DNA of 64,000 nucleotides from Allodiplogaster sudhausi (GCA_945643635.1 CALZFC010000130.1:113501-177500); one strand, 5' to 3'; counted from the stretch's first letter, positions 20,281 through 32,369 are shown. The notes: generated by a model from the sequence alone, not told the origin. Program-made: numbers and translations.

Positions 20281-20499
20281 ATGATGCACAAACTTCTAGC
20301 GATCTTGGCTTTGCTTTTTTTTTATATATTTAAAACCAAAAAATATAGAAATGTAATAACGAAACGCTCTTATTGTAGCCAACTACCTTTCGCTGCAGAC
20401 GACGAGGCGTATCGCAGGTTTATGTCCGGGAACCAGGCCAATACCAGACCAACAATGATAGCAGCAACCGCTCACGAAAAGCACGCGAGGGGAGACTGA
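20281..20499 (+). CDS. Possible small secreted peptide (72 codons)
   Basis: An uninterrupted frame starts MMHKLLAILALLFF, resembling a signal peptide, and ends in a hydrophilic non-repetitive segment (QLPFAADDEAYRRFMSG ... EKHARGD). It is one of few non-repetitive frames in this interval. However, the middle is AT-rich low-complexity sequence that may be intron or chance. I recognise no family. Confidence 0.2.
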   Translation: MMHKLLAILALLFFYIFKTKKYRNVITKRSYCSQLPFAADDEAYRRFMSGNQANTRPTMIAATAHEKHARGD

Positions 20500-21341
20500 T
20501 TGGGAATATCCTGAAAACGCCATGGAAATATGGCAAATCGCTATGCTATTGAGGGCAAGCAAGGGCACGAAGGAAGGAAGCATGCGTAATAGGACACTCC
20601 GTTACAGAAATCATTTCATGTCGTAATCACGAATAATTATAGGAACCGCAAGCTCGAGAGAAAATGTTTATATAACAAGCTTTTGAACATTAATGTCACT
20701 GTCAGATTTTTATTCAAGACTTTTGGAGAAAAAAAAATCATGGACGAGAATTAGAAATTATTTCGTGCAAATAATGTTGAATAATTGTAATCTTTCGAGA
20801 AAAAAATTTAGGAAACAAATCATATTAGCAACTGTTAGAGGTTCATGACAAACAGTTGAAGGAATATTATGATCGAAAAAAAGATAGAGGATGAAGCTCT
20901 TAGGACCTGGTGGTGCGTGAATGGCCCTGTCGAGGGGAAGCTAGAGGGGGGGGGGTGAGGAGGAGAAAGGGTGGGGGAAGGTGAGGGAGGATCTCTGGAC
21001 ATCCCATTCCTCCCCTCCGGGGAGCTTCTCTGACTGGCTCCACTCTTTCCGCTCACGGCTTTGCGACGATCGGGTGGCATCTCTAAAGGTGTAAGTTAAG
21101 CGAACGAGGCCTATCGCTTTCTATGCTCACTGAAAGGGGAGACGGCGCACGTCTGGGTACGCGAGTAGGAAAAGAGAAAGAGAGAGAGAGAGAAATAGAG
21201 AATTAGCGAGAGATATACATCTGTATAATGATAGATAGAAAGAGTTGAACAAAGGAGACTGGAAAGCATGCTGAGTAGACAATCAGTAACCTGTATGTAG
21301 AGAGGTACGTGGACGTAGTGACGAAGAGAGAGAGAGAGAGA

Positions 21342-21373
<32 letters not shown>

Positions 21374-22189
21374 TTGTACGGAGAACGAACGCGTAGCCAA
21401 TGGCCCCAGCCGGCTAAATGTGGCGAGGACAACTTCCGGATGAGCTGAACAGGCGACCGAGAAGCTGGCGATGAAGTTCAAGAGAGCTCGAACATTCAGC
21501 TGCTAAAGGAGATGAGAAAGAGCCAGCTTTAGGTGAACGAGGGTCCTTTCTTAGCCCCCAAAAATGATCAAAATGAGTTATCAGGGCTAATATGACCTGC
21601 CTACACATAAAATTCAATTGTAGAGAAGAAAAAATTGCACAAATGCTGAATGCGCTAATTTTTATTATTTCTTTTGGTATTTCTGGCAAATATGATCCGC
21701 TAATAATTTTTTTTTGATCACGACTTCCGTTTTGCACTGGAAGAGAGCTTTCGAATGGCGTACAGGACATTTGATATCCAGCAGCTTCCCTTCACGATTC
21801 AGCGAGTTTTACACACAGAAGTAGTGTTTTTGGTAAGCTATCGCCCGACCGGACACCGGAGATCGAAGTTCGACCCCCGCGCTGCGTAATGCTGTGAAGA
21901 TAACATTGAACTCTCTCTCCGAGTTGTTGTATGGACTTTAACTCTTATTCTGAGCATTTTGCACGGATCTTCAGATAATATGAAAAAAGGCTCAATAGGT
22001 CTGTGAATCTGCGAGAGGCAAAATTCAAGCATGATTTTAGAAATTTAGAAATTATAGCTCATGGTCAGAAAGCTCGTTGTAAAAAAAATCGGCCGTACGA
22101 ATTTTTATGAACCGAAATAACATTTTCATAGTTCTTTCTCGGACATGTCATGACTTTAAAAATTAAGACGAAGAAGAAGAGAATGGTGT

Positions 22190-22630
22190 AGTTTTTTTTC
22201 GCGACTCGAAGGAGGATGCGGTCAAGTTGCCTCATCGCCGCCCTCATCTCATCTCCTAGGATTGCGCGCCCACGTTGCAACCGCGCGCGCCTTGCTTACC
22301 ATCACCGTCATACTCAACGTTGTAGAACAGTTGAGACGGAGTGCGAGCAAGAGAGAGAGAGAGAGAGAGAGCATGATAAATACAGAGACGACAGGGGGAA
22401 GAGAAGGATGACGGGAAGAGAGTCTGGCATGCATGGCGACCACGCGACAAGGAGCAGCAGCATAAGTCGCAAAACTCTGAGATTTTTCGGTTGAATTGCG
22501 AAAAGAGCGTGTGCAACTTCCTTTTTTTTGTGCCAAATTATGATGCTGCTTCATTGAGACAAAATTCGACCCGTCCTACTCACGATTGACATGCGACGTG
22601 GACACTGCGCCGATCCGTTTCTGGGCTGGC
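22190..22630 (-). other. Possible coding exons, unassigned
   Basis: On the minus strand, ECGLPPAQKRIGAVSTSHVN (ending near 22582) is followed by a strong donor GTGAGT. A cysteine-rich frame (FCDLCCCSLSRGRHAC) follows an acceptor near 22476, and FYNVEYDGDG is followed by GTAAGC near 22300. Phases are partly compatible, but a CT array interrupts the last segment and no start or stop can be fixed. This could be part of a small secreted protein gene or chance. Confidence 0.2.
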
Positions 22631-22970
22631 GGAAGGCCACACTCGTCTAGATGCACTCTCTCTCTCTCCCTCTTTCTCTGCCCTCTCTCTCACTCTTTCT
22701 CTCTCTCTCTCTCGTTCTTGTTCTGCCCTCTCTCTCTCTCTCTCTCTCTCGCTGGTCCTATCTCCCCTTCCCTTTCTCTGTTTTTTTTCTCTCGATAAAA
22801 CATACCGTGTCATTGTCCAACTATTTTAAAATATTCCATTTTATTTAATTCATTGGGACTTCTCAAAGAAAACCCTTCCTTACAGCAGAAAATTATCGGG
22901 AAGTTTTTTTTTATTCTGTGCACCAAAAAGCGAGAAACACGGGGAGGGCGTAGACGTCTCGCGTTCTTGT

Positions 22971-24209
22971 TAGAATTTCCTGACTGGACGCTTGTCGAGG
23001 TATTCCTTGAGCCTGGGCTCCGAGCGTACTTTCGCAGAGTGTGCGAGTCCTGTAAAGGTGGCGCAGACATGTAGGCAAGTCCACATTTATTGTTGGAACG
23101 ATTTCCAGTCGTCCACGTGAAATTCACACTAGACCACGGGTATTGATATTGCAAATCGATGTACATACATATATTTGCAATATAAGTAGTATTTTGCACG
23201 CATTAAAAAGACTCTTAAAATATCATTGCCTCTTATTTTAAAAAAAAGCCGGCTTGGCACCTTTGGGTATTCATGAAGGAAGCCTGGGATGATGCCCTTC
23301 AACACGTCGACATGATCTGCGAGGAAGAGATCGATCAAAGTGAGGAAGCCGGTCTTGCTCTCAGAAAGACGCTTCTCGAGGATCGGGTGGATCTTAAGGC
23401 GGGCGGCCTCGGCTGCCGGGCGAGTTGTCTCCCGCAAATGTCAATTGATAAAAATTGTTTTTTAAAGTTTTTTTCTTTAATATTACTTTGATCTCTCTCT
23501 CTCTATCTCTCGCTTTCACACTCTCCTTATCTCTCTCTCTGTCTCTTTCTCTCTCTCTTTACCTTTCGCAAAGAAAAGAAGAAAAAAACGCATTACCGGA
23601 CTGGCTTTCCGTACGCCGGCCACGACTTCGATGTGAGGCCGCACTTCGGCGAAGTAGTCCTTGAACTGATCGCCAATGGCATCGACCCATGCAGCTTCGA
23701 AATCGGCCGGTGAAGCCTAAATTAATTTACATATTACTTTATAAACTTCACTATATGTTTTCAGTAATTTAAATTTCTATCTTAGAAAAAAAGACTCCAA
23801 TCAAACCATATTTTCTTGCAAAAAATCTCGCGATGGCGAAAGATTGCGCCAGTAGCTTGCCGTTCACTTCAAGCACGAGAAGCTGGCCGAACCGAGCGTC
23901 TAAGCAACTTCATCTTCACATTGTATACAACTATAATAAGTTTCGTTATATACATACATATGTACGTACACAAAGTGCTCTTTGGTAGAATATATCTACA
24001 TTTACTGCTTATTCATTAAAAGACTCCAATCAAGCTGTTCTCGTAATGGGCATCCGAAGAGAAGAGATGACCCAACCCTTCTTGTACTTCGGCCACTCTT
24101 CGTACGTGTAACGCACGTCTTCAAAGGGTTGGTCAGCCAGGAAGAGAAGCTGACGAAGAGCTTCGCCGAGACCGCGGACATCAAAGTAGATTAGCTTGTA
24201 CGATGACAT
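22971..24209 (-). CDS. Glutathione S-transferase, Sigma class (possibly decaying)
   Basis: A cytosolic GST that would conjugate glutathione to electrophiles. Exons: 24209-24077, 23899-23796, 23716-23597, 23431-23261, 23049-22971 with stop TAA at 22973-22971; about 205 residues, the normal length. The N-terminal thioredoxin-like domain opens SSYKLIYFDVRGLGEALRQ with the expected catalytic Tyr8, followed by FGQLLVLEVNGKLLAQSFAI, the glutathione-binding segment. The C-terminal helical domain includes DAIGDQFKDYFAEVRP, LIDLFLADHVDVLKG and ends EYLDKRPVRKF. Oddities: the exon 4 acceptor reads TTTGCGG instead of TTTGCAG, and the exon 4 to exon 5 junction is one base out of phase with GT-AG splicing. 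The gene is otherwise intact, so either assembly error, a GC donor or early pseudogenisation could explain it. Confidence 0.85.
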
Positions 24210-25296
24210 CTCCCGTTTCTAGACACGTACTTCACGGCAGCATGAAGAGTTCGCACTTTTTATACTCCAAATGGGATGGTCGTAAGTTGCGTTCTCTCTG
24301 TTCTTCTTTGTACTGCGCAGAATATGGGGTAGATTTTTACAGTCATTGATGGAGAAAGGATTTGATGAGTGACAGAGAAAGAGAAGCGGAAGCAAAGGAG
24401 AAAAGCGGCGGAGATCTTTCGTGTCTGCAGTTTGGTGTGGACCATGACGTCATTGTCGGCTGTGCTCAGAGATTTTAAATGTTATTTGAGAAAAGTCAGT
24501 GCTTTTGAAGGACAATTGCAACCGAGAACATTCAAAATGTGCCATACTCTAGTCGAAATTCTTTCATGACCATTGCTTTTAAGAGAGATTTCTCGAACGT
24601 CTCGATTTACTTGGTTACTTGATAAGAAATAACTTGCCTTTTATCATCGACGATTTGTAAGCATGTATGCTTTTGTTATGGGAAACACTATTAAAAGCAT
24701 ATTGATAGAATTTGATTGTTTCATTAATTCGACATGGAAAGGAGATCTGATGTTGTTTACAATGTTGTATATGTACATATATTGTTCGGCTTCGATCTGC
24801 AGAGTGAACAGACCATCATTTATTGATTTTATGAGCTACATATACATATACATATATGTATGATCATACACATGTACATACTACTTACGATACGATAGAA
24901 TTCAAATAGAATTACTTCCATGTAGTTCTTGTGATTGGTTCCGAACTTGTTGGGGATCCAATCGAACTTGTTTCCTGAGAAAATGCGAGCGTTATAGGAC
25001 AAAGAAACCGATGAGATAGAGATTCAAAGAGAAAGAAAATGTGAGTGAGTGAGAGAGTAAGAAAGAGAGCAAGAGAGAAAAAGAGAGAGAGATGGATAGG
25101 ACGAAGGAAAGATGAAGAGTGCGAGGGCGCGTAAAAAAGAAGAAGTATAACAACGCCTTTAGGTACGCATCGAGGATGCCAGCCGTGCAATTAATCTTGA
25201 CAAAACGTTTGGATGGCCAATATGGCCAAATCTTTATGAATGTCATGTCTAGTCCCTTCGTTATATTTATTTTCACTCTCTATGTTTTCTTTGATG

Positions 25297-25327
<31 letters not shown>

Positions 25328-26302
25328 ATAAATTGTTCCTTCACTACTGATTACACTCTGTGGTTTCAAGCGATTGTCACGAATCTGTATTCAATGCAAA
25401 TGAGGCATGTTTCCAAACTCGCAATAAAGTTTTTAAAAAAAACTTGACAAAATATGTATTTTATTCGAAATCTGATATATTTATGTAGCTTTTTTTTCCA
25501 AAATGCCATGGCTTTGAAGAAGAAGAAGAGTGTTTGCTATTCAAAAGGCCAATCTCCCTAACGCAAATCGTAAGAGGAGCCTGAAAAGCAATGTGAAGAA
25601 AGTACGCCTTTGGCATTCACGGAAAGTTAAGACAGATAGAAAGAGAGAGAAAAAATTAGATAGAAAGAGTGAGAGAGAGAGTGAGAGAGAGACAAGAAGA
25701 CAGATTGAGAAAGAGAGAAAGAGAGAGAGAAAGGGCGCAAAAAAGAGCAGTGAATGGTTATTTCAATGAATTAGCCGTCCGAGCGAATGGCGGACTATTT
25801 TTCACATTAGTCTTTAATCTCAGATGGAATACTCCGCTTTCATGAATAGTAGTAAATGACCTTTTCATTCTGGCAATCACGAGAGAGAATTCAAGTCGTA
25901 TAGGCAGGCTTCTTTCGATTCGTTTTCACAATGAAAAAGTTGCCCTCATATGTAAGATCTCTATGTTCAAGGAGCTAATTTGGAATGGAATTCGTAAGTG
26001 AAAGTTTTTTTTTCGATTACGTTAAAACACCTTTTGGTTATTTTTGCTAGTAAAGTCATTCTCCGTCTACTAACTAACATCTCTATAATTTCCAGCCCTG
26101 CCTATCTCTTCCTGTGCTCTCTCTCTTTCTCTCTCTCTCTCGCTCTCGCTCTCTCTCGCTTCTCTACCCACATACTTCAGTAGTTTTCATTATGCTCACA
26201 ACCCTTATCCTTACTTCACAAGCAAGTGTTTGGTGTGTGACTCATCTGTGTACACGTTTAGATATCCATGAAGTTGGCATACGGTAGTTAGTTTCGTGTG
26301 TA

Positions 26303-26335
<33 letters not shown>

Positions 26336-26595
26336 TCTTCCACATTTGTCATCTCTGAACGCTTGGCAACCAGCAAAAACAAGGCGAGATGCGTGTTTTA
26401 TTCCGCCGCAGAAAAGCAATTCAACGATGTGTTGCAGCAACATCGTCTTTGTAGTGCTCTTCATGATCTTCTTCAAAAATACATTCTCTCTCTCGCGAGC
26501 AGAGCAAATTGCTGGTAGAAGCAGCTGACAGAGAATATGTCGTAAAGGATGACTAGACGCATGATACCGTATGCTATAAGGTATTGCGTCATCAT
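24210..26595. other. Intergenic or unresolved interval
   Basis: Apart from the orphan exon at 24916-24974 this stretch holds AT-rich unique DNA, GA/CT arrays near 25010-25110, 25290-25330, 25670-25735 and 26110-26165, and a (TG)n run at 26297-26335. A non-repetitive plus-strand frame at about 26340-26520 (SAAEKQFNDVLQQHR) has no credible splice borders. Confidence 0.5.
24916..24974 (-). CDS. Orphan coding exon, gene unknown
   Basis: After TTTTCTCAG the frame encodes NKFDWIPNKFGTNHKNYME and ends at donor GTAATT; it enters in phase 1 and leaves in phase 0. A frame upstream at about 25150-25215 (GHIGHPNVLSRLIARLASSM, donor GTACCT) exits in the matching phase. I do not recognise the family, and no start or stop is defined. 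Confidence 0.3.
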
Positions 26596-27073
26596 CAGAG
26601 ATGGTAAATGGCCCAAAAATTTTGGGCCGGCCCGGCCCGTCGGGCCCAAGGTCTGGGCCGGCCCGGCCCGAACCATTTCCGGGCCCTAGAATTTTGGGCC
26701 CGGCCCGGCCCGGCCCGGCCCGTGGGCCCGTTTGAGCCCGATTTTCAAAAAAATTCTGGGAAAAAAGTCCGAAGTGTTTTGAAATTCAGAATTTTTCATG
26801 CTCGTGCTTCGAATATTCATTTTAATGTATAGAAAAAGACTTTTAGGGGGAAAAATAAACAAATGAAGAAAAGTTTTGCTCTTAACAATGCCACCAGTCG
26901 TCCTGACTGGACGACATTGTGTGTTTATCGGGCCCAAACGGGCTCACGGGCCCGCCCAACTTTTTTGGGCCCGGCCCGGCCCGGCCCGGGGCCCTGGGAA
27001 ATTGGGCCGGCCCGGCCCGCGGGCCCGCCAGGGCCGGGCCGGGCCGGGCCGGGCCGGGCCGTTACCATCTCTG
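26596..27073. mobile_element. Non-autonomous hAT-like element, GC-rich (478 bp)
   Basis: The termini are inverted repeats CAGAGATGGTAA ... TTACCATCTCTG, typical of hAT elements in opening with CAG. They are flanked by perfect 8-bp duplications GTCATCAT at 26588-26595 and 27074-27081. Subterminal blocks consist of tandem GGGCC/GGCCC units (26620-26740 and 26930-27060) in opposite orientation around an AT-rich core of about 190 bp. No transposase is encoded; Gly/Ala/Pro-rich frames across it are not genes. Confidence 0.9.
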
Positions 27074-27081
27074 GTCATCAT

Positions 27082-27829
27082 ACATAAGTTGGAGGAGAGA
27101 GATTGTCTCAAGAGATCTTCTCGAGTACCGTAATCGAAATGGTGGTGACGAAATATGCACACAAAAAACAATTACTATTACTAGAATATTGTGACAAAGT
27201 TCCGAAAAAGTATCTAACCACAGTAGCGAAAGATGGAACAGAGAATAGAGGAATGGAGAGGAACAAGCAATGGATAAATTGGGGTGAGATGAAGTGGACC
27301 ACGTCGAGTATCTTTTACATCATTTTTTTCTTTTTTGAGTACCCGGGCGGAAAGAGCGTGAAAAGAGAAAAAAGAAGATGTATTTTACAACAATAAAATA
27401 TATATGTAAAAAAAAAATCACCAGAAAAAGAGCATTTTTAAGCTCTTACACAATTGGCTAGGCGATGATTTTCTACTCGAATTCGTGCGCGAAAAGGCAG
27501 CTGTTATTAATATAAATTGAGGGGAAAAAACCAAGTCACAATTACCACTTTTACAAAGCATAAATATATATGTATATATATATTGCACCTCCGAAGTACA
27601 TATGCATTTAAAGGTGGTGGCATCTATCCTATTTAAAGTGGTGTCATACAATATGTATGTACTAGGAAGCAAGGGTCTAACTGTACCGTTGCAGAGATGG
27701 ATATCTTTAGCAGAGAGAAGTGTGCGTGCAAAGCGATAATTAGGAAGTGATGCGGGGGCGTATGGAAGAGAAGCTTGTTCGGTCATCAGAGAGAATACCA
27801 CGAAATTGGAGGCTCGCTTGGGTGAGAAG

Positions 27830-27870
<41 letters not shown>

Positions 27871-28111
27871 AGAGAACGGAAACGAGAGATAAGATCCAAG
27901 GAGATAAACGAATTGGGAAAGAGCCTGGGTGAGAGAGGAGACGGGTAGAGAAAGAGAGCGTGAGACATGCAGAGGCTAAAATAAGCCGGGTATAACAAAG
28001 AAAACACATCGAGTTGCATTAGCAAAGGAAACCGACAAAATGACGTGAGTGTATGTGGTAATTCGAATGTTGATCTTGCATCTTTTTTTTCTCTGAAAGC
28101 GAGAGAGTGAG

Positions 28112-28150
<39 letters not shown>

Positions 28151-28529
28151 TGCTACATTCCAAATGAGCTTCTTCCATTTGTTTGTCATAACTTTGGAGA
28201 ATGAGCACAAAATGACGAAGAGGGGGGCTTGGGGGGGCTATCAAATAGAGTGACGCAAGGGAGTCTTATTAGAAACGGGGACCTTATGTGTGATGATGCT
28301 GTACATGAGAAGGCATTCTGATATCTGGAGGAAGTGGAAGACTCTTCCACGTATCATCAATAAATCAAAGAGAGTACACAAGAAATGGAGACACGTAAGC
28401 AAACGCGCGCGAGATTAAACAAATACATAGCAAGGAGATGAGAAGAATACGCACAGGCAGATACTACTATATATGGTACAAACAAAGCTCAAAATATTAC
28501 GGTATTGACTTGGCGGGAAGTTCAAATAT
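27082..28529. other. Intergenic interval
   Basis: Unique AT-rich DNA with (TA)-rich runs near 27565-27585 and GA arrays at about 27835-27870 and 28105-28145. The minus-strand frames of Ser/Leu repeats are translations of the arrays. I see no exon here. Confidence 0.6.
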
Positions 28530-30179
28530 TCAAATGTACGGTAGAAGCTGCTGGCGTGCGGAGAGCAGAAGCGCCGCGTCGAGATGCGGCTTGCGATCGG
28601 TGCGCGGGAGCTGGAAGGCGATGACGTCATTGGCATCATCACGGATGACATCATCATCGTCTGCCGGAGGGAAATGCCCGGTAAGCGCATCCTCAAGATG
28701 CTCCTGACGCTTCGCTAGTTCCAGCTTAAGCAAGAAATGTTTTTGAATGATATAAGTTATTTTTATAATTTTTTATAATTTTTTTATTTTTTATAACTCT
28801 CTACTATCTTCTCGCTATCAACTGCAGAGGTTTGTTCCATTTTCGACCTCTTTTTAGTAATAAAAAGCTGTATGAAGATCTTCATGGATGACGGCATTTT
28901 CTTGCGCTATTTTAATTTCTTTTTCTTTTTCTCCTCTCTCTCTCTCTGTCTGTCTCTCTCTGTCCTTCCCTCTCCCTCTCTCTCTCTCCACGCTCACCTC
29001 AGGCGAAATGAAAAGAATGGCGTCATCAAGAGGCGCGATCGCGGGCACCTCCTCGTCTTCGCCTCCTTCATCCTCCCCTCTCTCCTCCGCGAAGAAGAAC
29101 TTCTTCGGCACGATTGCGGCAGATGCTTCCTCTCTCGCCTCCTCCATCATCGCTGCCTTCTTCGCAGCCTCCGGCGATTCTGAAGGTGCCGGCGTGGATG
29201 AAGGCGATGCCTGGAGAAAAAGAAAAAGAAATAAACATTTACAACATAATAAATCTATTTATTTGCAAAAATGTCTATTATTTTTCCAAGTTTTTTTTCT
29301 GTTTGTCACAAATAAATATGTAAGTGTCCTTATCTACGTCCATAACTTTTAAAGAACATCCATAAATGGATGTACTTTTTATGAAATTAATCCCCCCACG
29401 CCCTCGTTGCCGTGTCCCCTTCCTTACTCTCTCGCCCACTCTCTTTGCTAAATCAAAAAAGAAACAGTGTCATTTTATTTACAACTCTAACAAACATGCT
29501 CCATTTTGTATTGCGTAGCCACTTTGAAGCAAAATAAAGAACGTTGCGCGTCTCTGCAGAATTGAGGAAGAAGCAGGTGCGCGCGCGTATTGACGACAAT
29601 TCGGACTTCTTTCTTCGCTAGTTCTCTCTCTCTCTAGCACTCTCATTTCCCTCTCTTTCTCTGGCTCTCCTTTTCTCGCTCTCTCATTTCCCTCTCGCTC
29701 TCTCATTCTCAGACTAGCCATTCTCTCGGCCAGGCTACTCGGACTTATTTCCATAGAACACGTGACGACGTCAGAGTCCGTCTATGTATAGTAAGTGGTG
29801 TATACTTTTGATATTGAGAACAACTTGAAGACATAGACATGAAAGAGAGAGGGAGAGAGAGACAGAGAGGGAGAGATGCCAGACATATAGAGAGTGCAGA
29901 GAGAAAGAGAGAGAGAAATACTTGTCTTTCTCACAAGCTCGAATCCTTTCTTTGCGATTCAGGATAAAAATTCTCTAAAATCCTGTATTTTTCTACAACT
30001 AAGTGACGAGATAAGCTATTTTTTTCACAGGATCACAATTTCTTGTTATGTTTTTCATTATTTCTTTCTCAATCTCTCCAGCAATGCATTTACGCAACAA
30101 TACGTGACGTCTGCGTGAATGCATAAAAGAAGTATCTAATAGCAAAGAGAGAGCGAAAGAGTGTGTGTGTGTCTGTATA

Positions 30180-30215
<36 letters not shown>

Positions 30216-30514
30216 TGAAAGGGGTCCTTCAAGTGGCCTGAAAGAGGTCCATCGAAGGGCCCACAGGAGGAAGAGAAGGGGGATATTTACTATGTCTCGA
30301 CTACGACAGCCACTTGAGATAGCATCGTCGACGCTAATCTGCTATTCTTGCGTCGTCGTCCAATTCAAGAGTGGCACTCCCGAAATAGAGCGACCGTATT
30401 TTGGCTCCTTGAAAAAAAACAGGGCCGTAAAGTTTGCACCAAGTGGAGCCAGCTGTAGAGTGCGCACACAGTGCATCGTGATGGGAAGGAAGAAAAAAGA
30501 GAGTGAAAGAGAGT

Positions 30515-30561
<47 letters not shown>

Positions 30562-30597
30562 AAATGAGCGAGGGAGTAAGAGAAAGAGAGCGACAGA

Positions 30598-30629
<32 letters not shown>

Positions 30630-31171
30630 AAGAACTTGTAAGAGAAAGAAGGGGATAATATGTTACCGGAAATTCGAGATGCAGTGCAGAAAGTTCGAGT
30701 TTACTCTGCAGTGAAGAAAGTTCAAGTTTACTCTCACACACTTACACACACATCAAGGATCTTGTCAATGTCCTTCCAAAGTACAGTTGTACTTTTGGAC
30801 CCACTGACAAGTGGCAAAGTCTTGCACAAAGTCTTCTTTATCCATCTATTCTATATGTCCTCGTTTCGCTATGCTTGGCTGCCTCCACCCCCGACTCTCG
30901 CAAGGCTATCTTCCTCTCCTCACTCTTTGGAAGCGCCCCCCGGAGGCCTGACACTATCATTCTGCGAAATGGCTCGGGCACCCAATGTGAGAGTTGTGTG
31001 GAAGTTGAAGGGGAGCATGACCTGCAGAAAGTACAATGCATCTAAGATTAGGAGAGAAGAAGAGAGAGAGAGAAATGGAACAGAAAAGGGTAAACAAGAA
31101 AGGGCATTGAACTTTTTTAAATTGTGAAATGGTCTGAGGTGTTCGAGGTGAGTGTAAGTGGAAAAGAGGAA

Positions 31172-31208
<37 letters not shown>

Positions 31209-31942
31209 GAATAAGATAGAATGAGACAGAGAGAGAGAGAGAGGGAGAGAGAGTGGGAGAGAGAGAAGAGAGAGGAAGGGGAAGAGAGAGAGAGTAGAGA
31301 GACAAAGAAAGAGGCTGCCCCGAGTGAGCAGTGTCAAATTACCGGAAGCATAACCTATGCGAGAGGCCCAATATGGGCCACCCTCTGCAAGTGCGCCCTC
31401 TGTGCAAATGTCATCCAGTAGCAGCAGCTGGGTGTTTTTGTGCGCCCCATGGGCCTAGTGATATCATGATGTTGGCTGGCGAAATTTCCTCTCTCTCTAT
31501 CTTACTCTCTCTCCCTCTCACTCTCTCCTTCCCACTTTTCTCTCTCTCTCTCTCTGTCTCTGTCTCTCACTCTATCTCCATCACACTCTCGCTCTCATAA
31601 GCTCAATCTCTCTTTCTACCTCTCTAAACACACACACACACAGACACACCGTTTCCTCAGGCTCTACCTCATGAGAGAAGCAACAAGTATTCTGCAAGGA
31701 ATATCATATTTCCGAGAAAATATTTTGAAGAAATATCCTAACATAAGGAATACTTCCTTCTGTTCTCGTAAAGACATACGATATCGTAGGTCTCGTTTGT
31801 AAGTTGTTTTAATAATGCATATAAGATAAATATTATTGTGAAGTACCTGCTGTGATTGTCGCATGAGTGGAATTGCGCTGGCCGCTACAAGTAACGACAC
31901 GAAGAGAACGGAGAGCAGTGCAGAAGAAGATGATGAGGGCAT
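28530..31942 (-). CDS. Secreted acidic protein, orphan (about 175 residues)
   Basis: Four exons, all joined in phase 0: 31942-31847, 31691-31668, 29210-28998, 28724-28530 (stop TGA 28532-28530). The first encodes a signal peptide (MPSSSSSALLSVLFVSLLVA, then ASAIP). The second is a 24-nt micro-exon (NTCCFSHE) with the only cysteines. The third is Ala/Glu/Asp-rich (MMEEAREEASAAIVPKKFFF, ERGEDEGGEDEE). The fourth carries LELAKRQEHLEDAL, an acidic run (PPADDDDVIRDDANDV) and ends SARQQLLPYI. Acceptors are TTGCAG, CTCCAG and TTAAG. Intron 2 is about 2.5 kb and full of GA/CT arrays. I recognise no domain. Dibasic sites are present (KR, KK), so a processed precursor is conceivable but unproven. Confidence 0.6.
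30175..31600. repeat. GA and CT arrays within the large intron of the acidic orphan
   Basis: GA arrays at about 30180-30215, 30495-30640 and 31165-31310 and CT arrays at about 31490-31600 lie in the intron between the 24-nt exon and the third exon. A 23-bp near-duplicate (GAAAGTTCGAGTTTACTCTG and GAAAGTTCAAGTTTACTCTC) occurs at about 30686-30735. Confidence 0.75.
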
Positions 31943-32369
31943 TATAGTGCGCGTCTGTCTTAAAAGTACGGTAATAAAGGTCGCACTAAATTTACAACAC
32001 ACGCCGGAATATTATAGAAAGAGTATTTTTGCAAATAAATCGCGGTAAAATGTTCTATATAATGCAAAGGAATTGAAATTAAAAAAAATTATGCCTATAA
32101 CGAAATGCTTTCAAACGAATAGAAAGCTCTCGAAACGGTCTAAATCCACTGGAGTACATGGAATGTTTTGAGTAATCCGTCCCGGATTCTTCACTGAAAA
32201 GGCTTACGTAACATTACGCCGTATTGTTACGTAAGCCATCTGCGGCAACGCTGGCTATTCTTGGGAAGCCAAAGGTTGTAGATGTAGATAGAGAGAGAGA
32301 CAGAGAGAAATAGAGATAGAGAAAGAAAAGAGAGAGAGAAAAGAGAGATTGAGAGAGAAGAGAGAGAGA

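Larger units (their letters stand above)
11261..22190. repeat. Microsatellite-dominated interval without a convincing gene
   Basis: Dense imperfect GA or CT arrays, interrupted by short unique DNA, cover much of this interval: about 11755-12095 (CT), 12255-12365 (GA), 12715-12820 (GA), 12930-13035 (CT), 13200-13270, 14300-14515, 14650-15460, 15780-16810, 17840-18740, 18800-20010 and 21165-21375. Open frames of Ser/Leu or Arg/Glu repeats here are translations of the arrays. A possible small secreted peptide is listed at 20281-20499. Otherwise I see no exon with credible splice borders and non-repetitive coding content. Confidence 0.7.

Noticed and set aside
21830..21895. tRNA-like segment with GTTCGACCCC
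   Set aside because: The B-box match is present, but no acceptor stem or coherent anticodon arm can be drawn; at best a tRNA-derived fragment.
26608..27194. Overlapping Gly/Ala/Pro/Arg-rich frames with GPARP repeats
   Set aside because: They fall inside the GGGCC tandem units of the hAT-like element and are present in several frames and both strands.
30180..30640. CRISPR-like regular repeats
   Set aside because: The repeats are simple GA microsatellites without unique spacers, in a eukaryotic genome.
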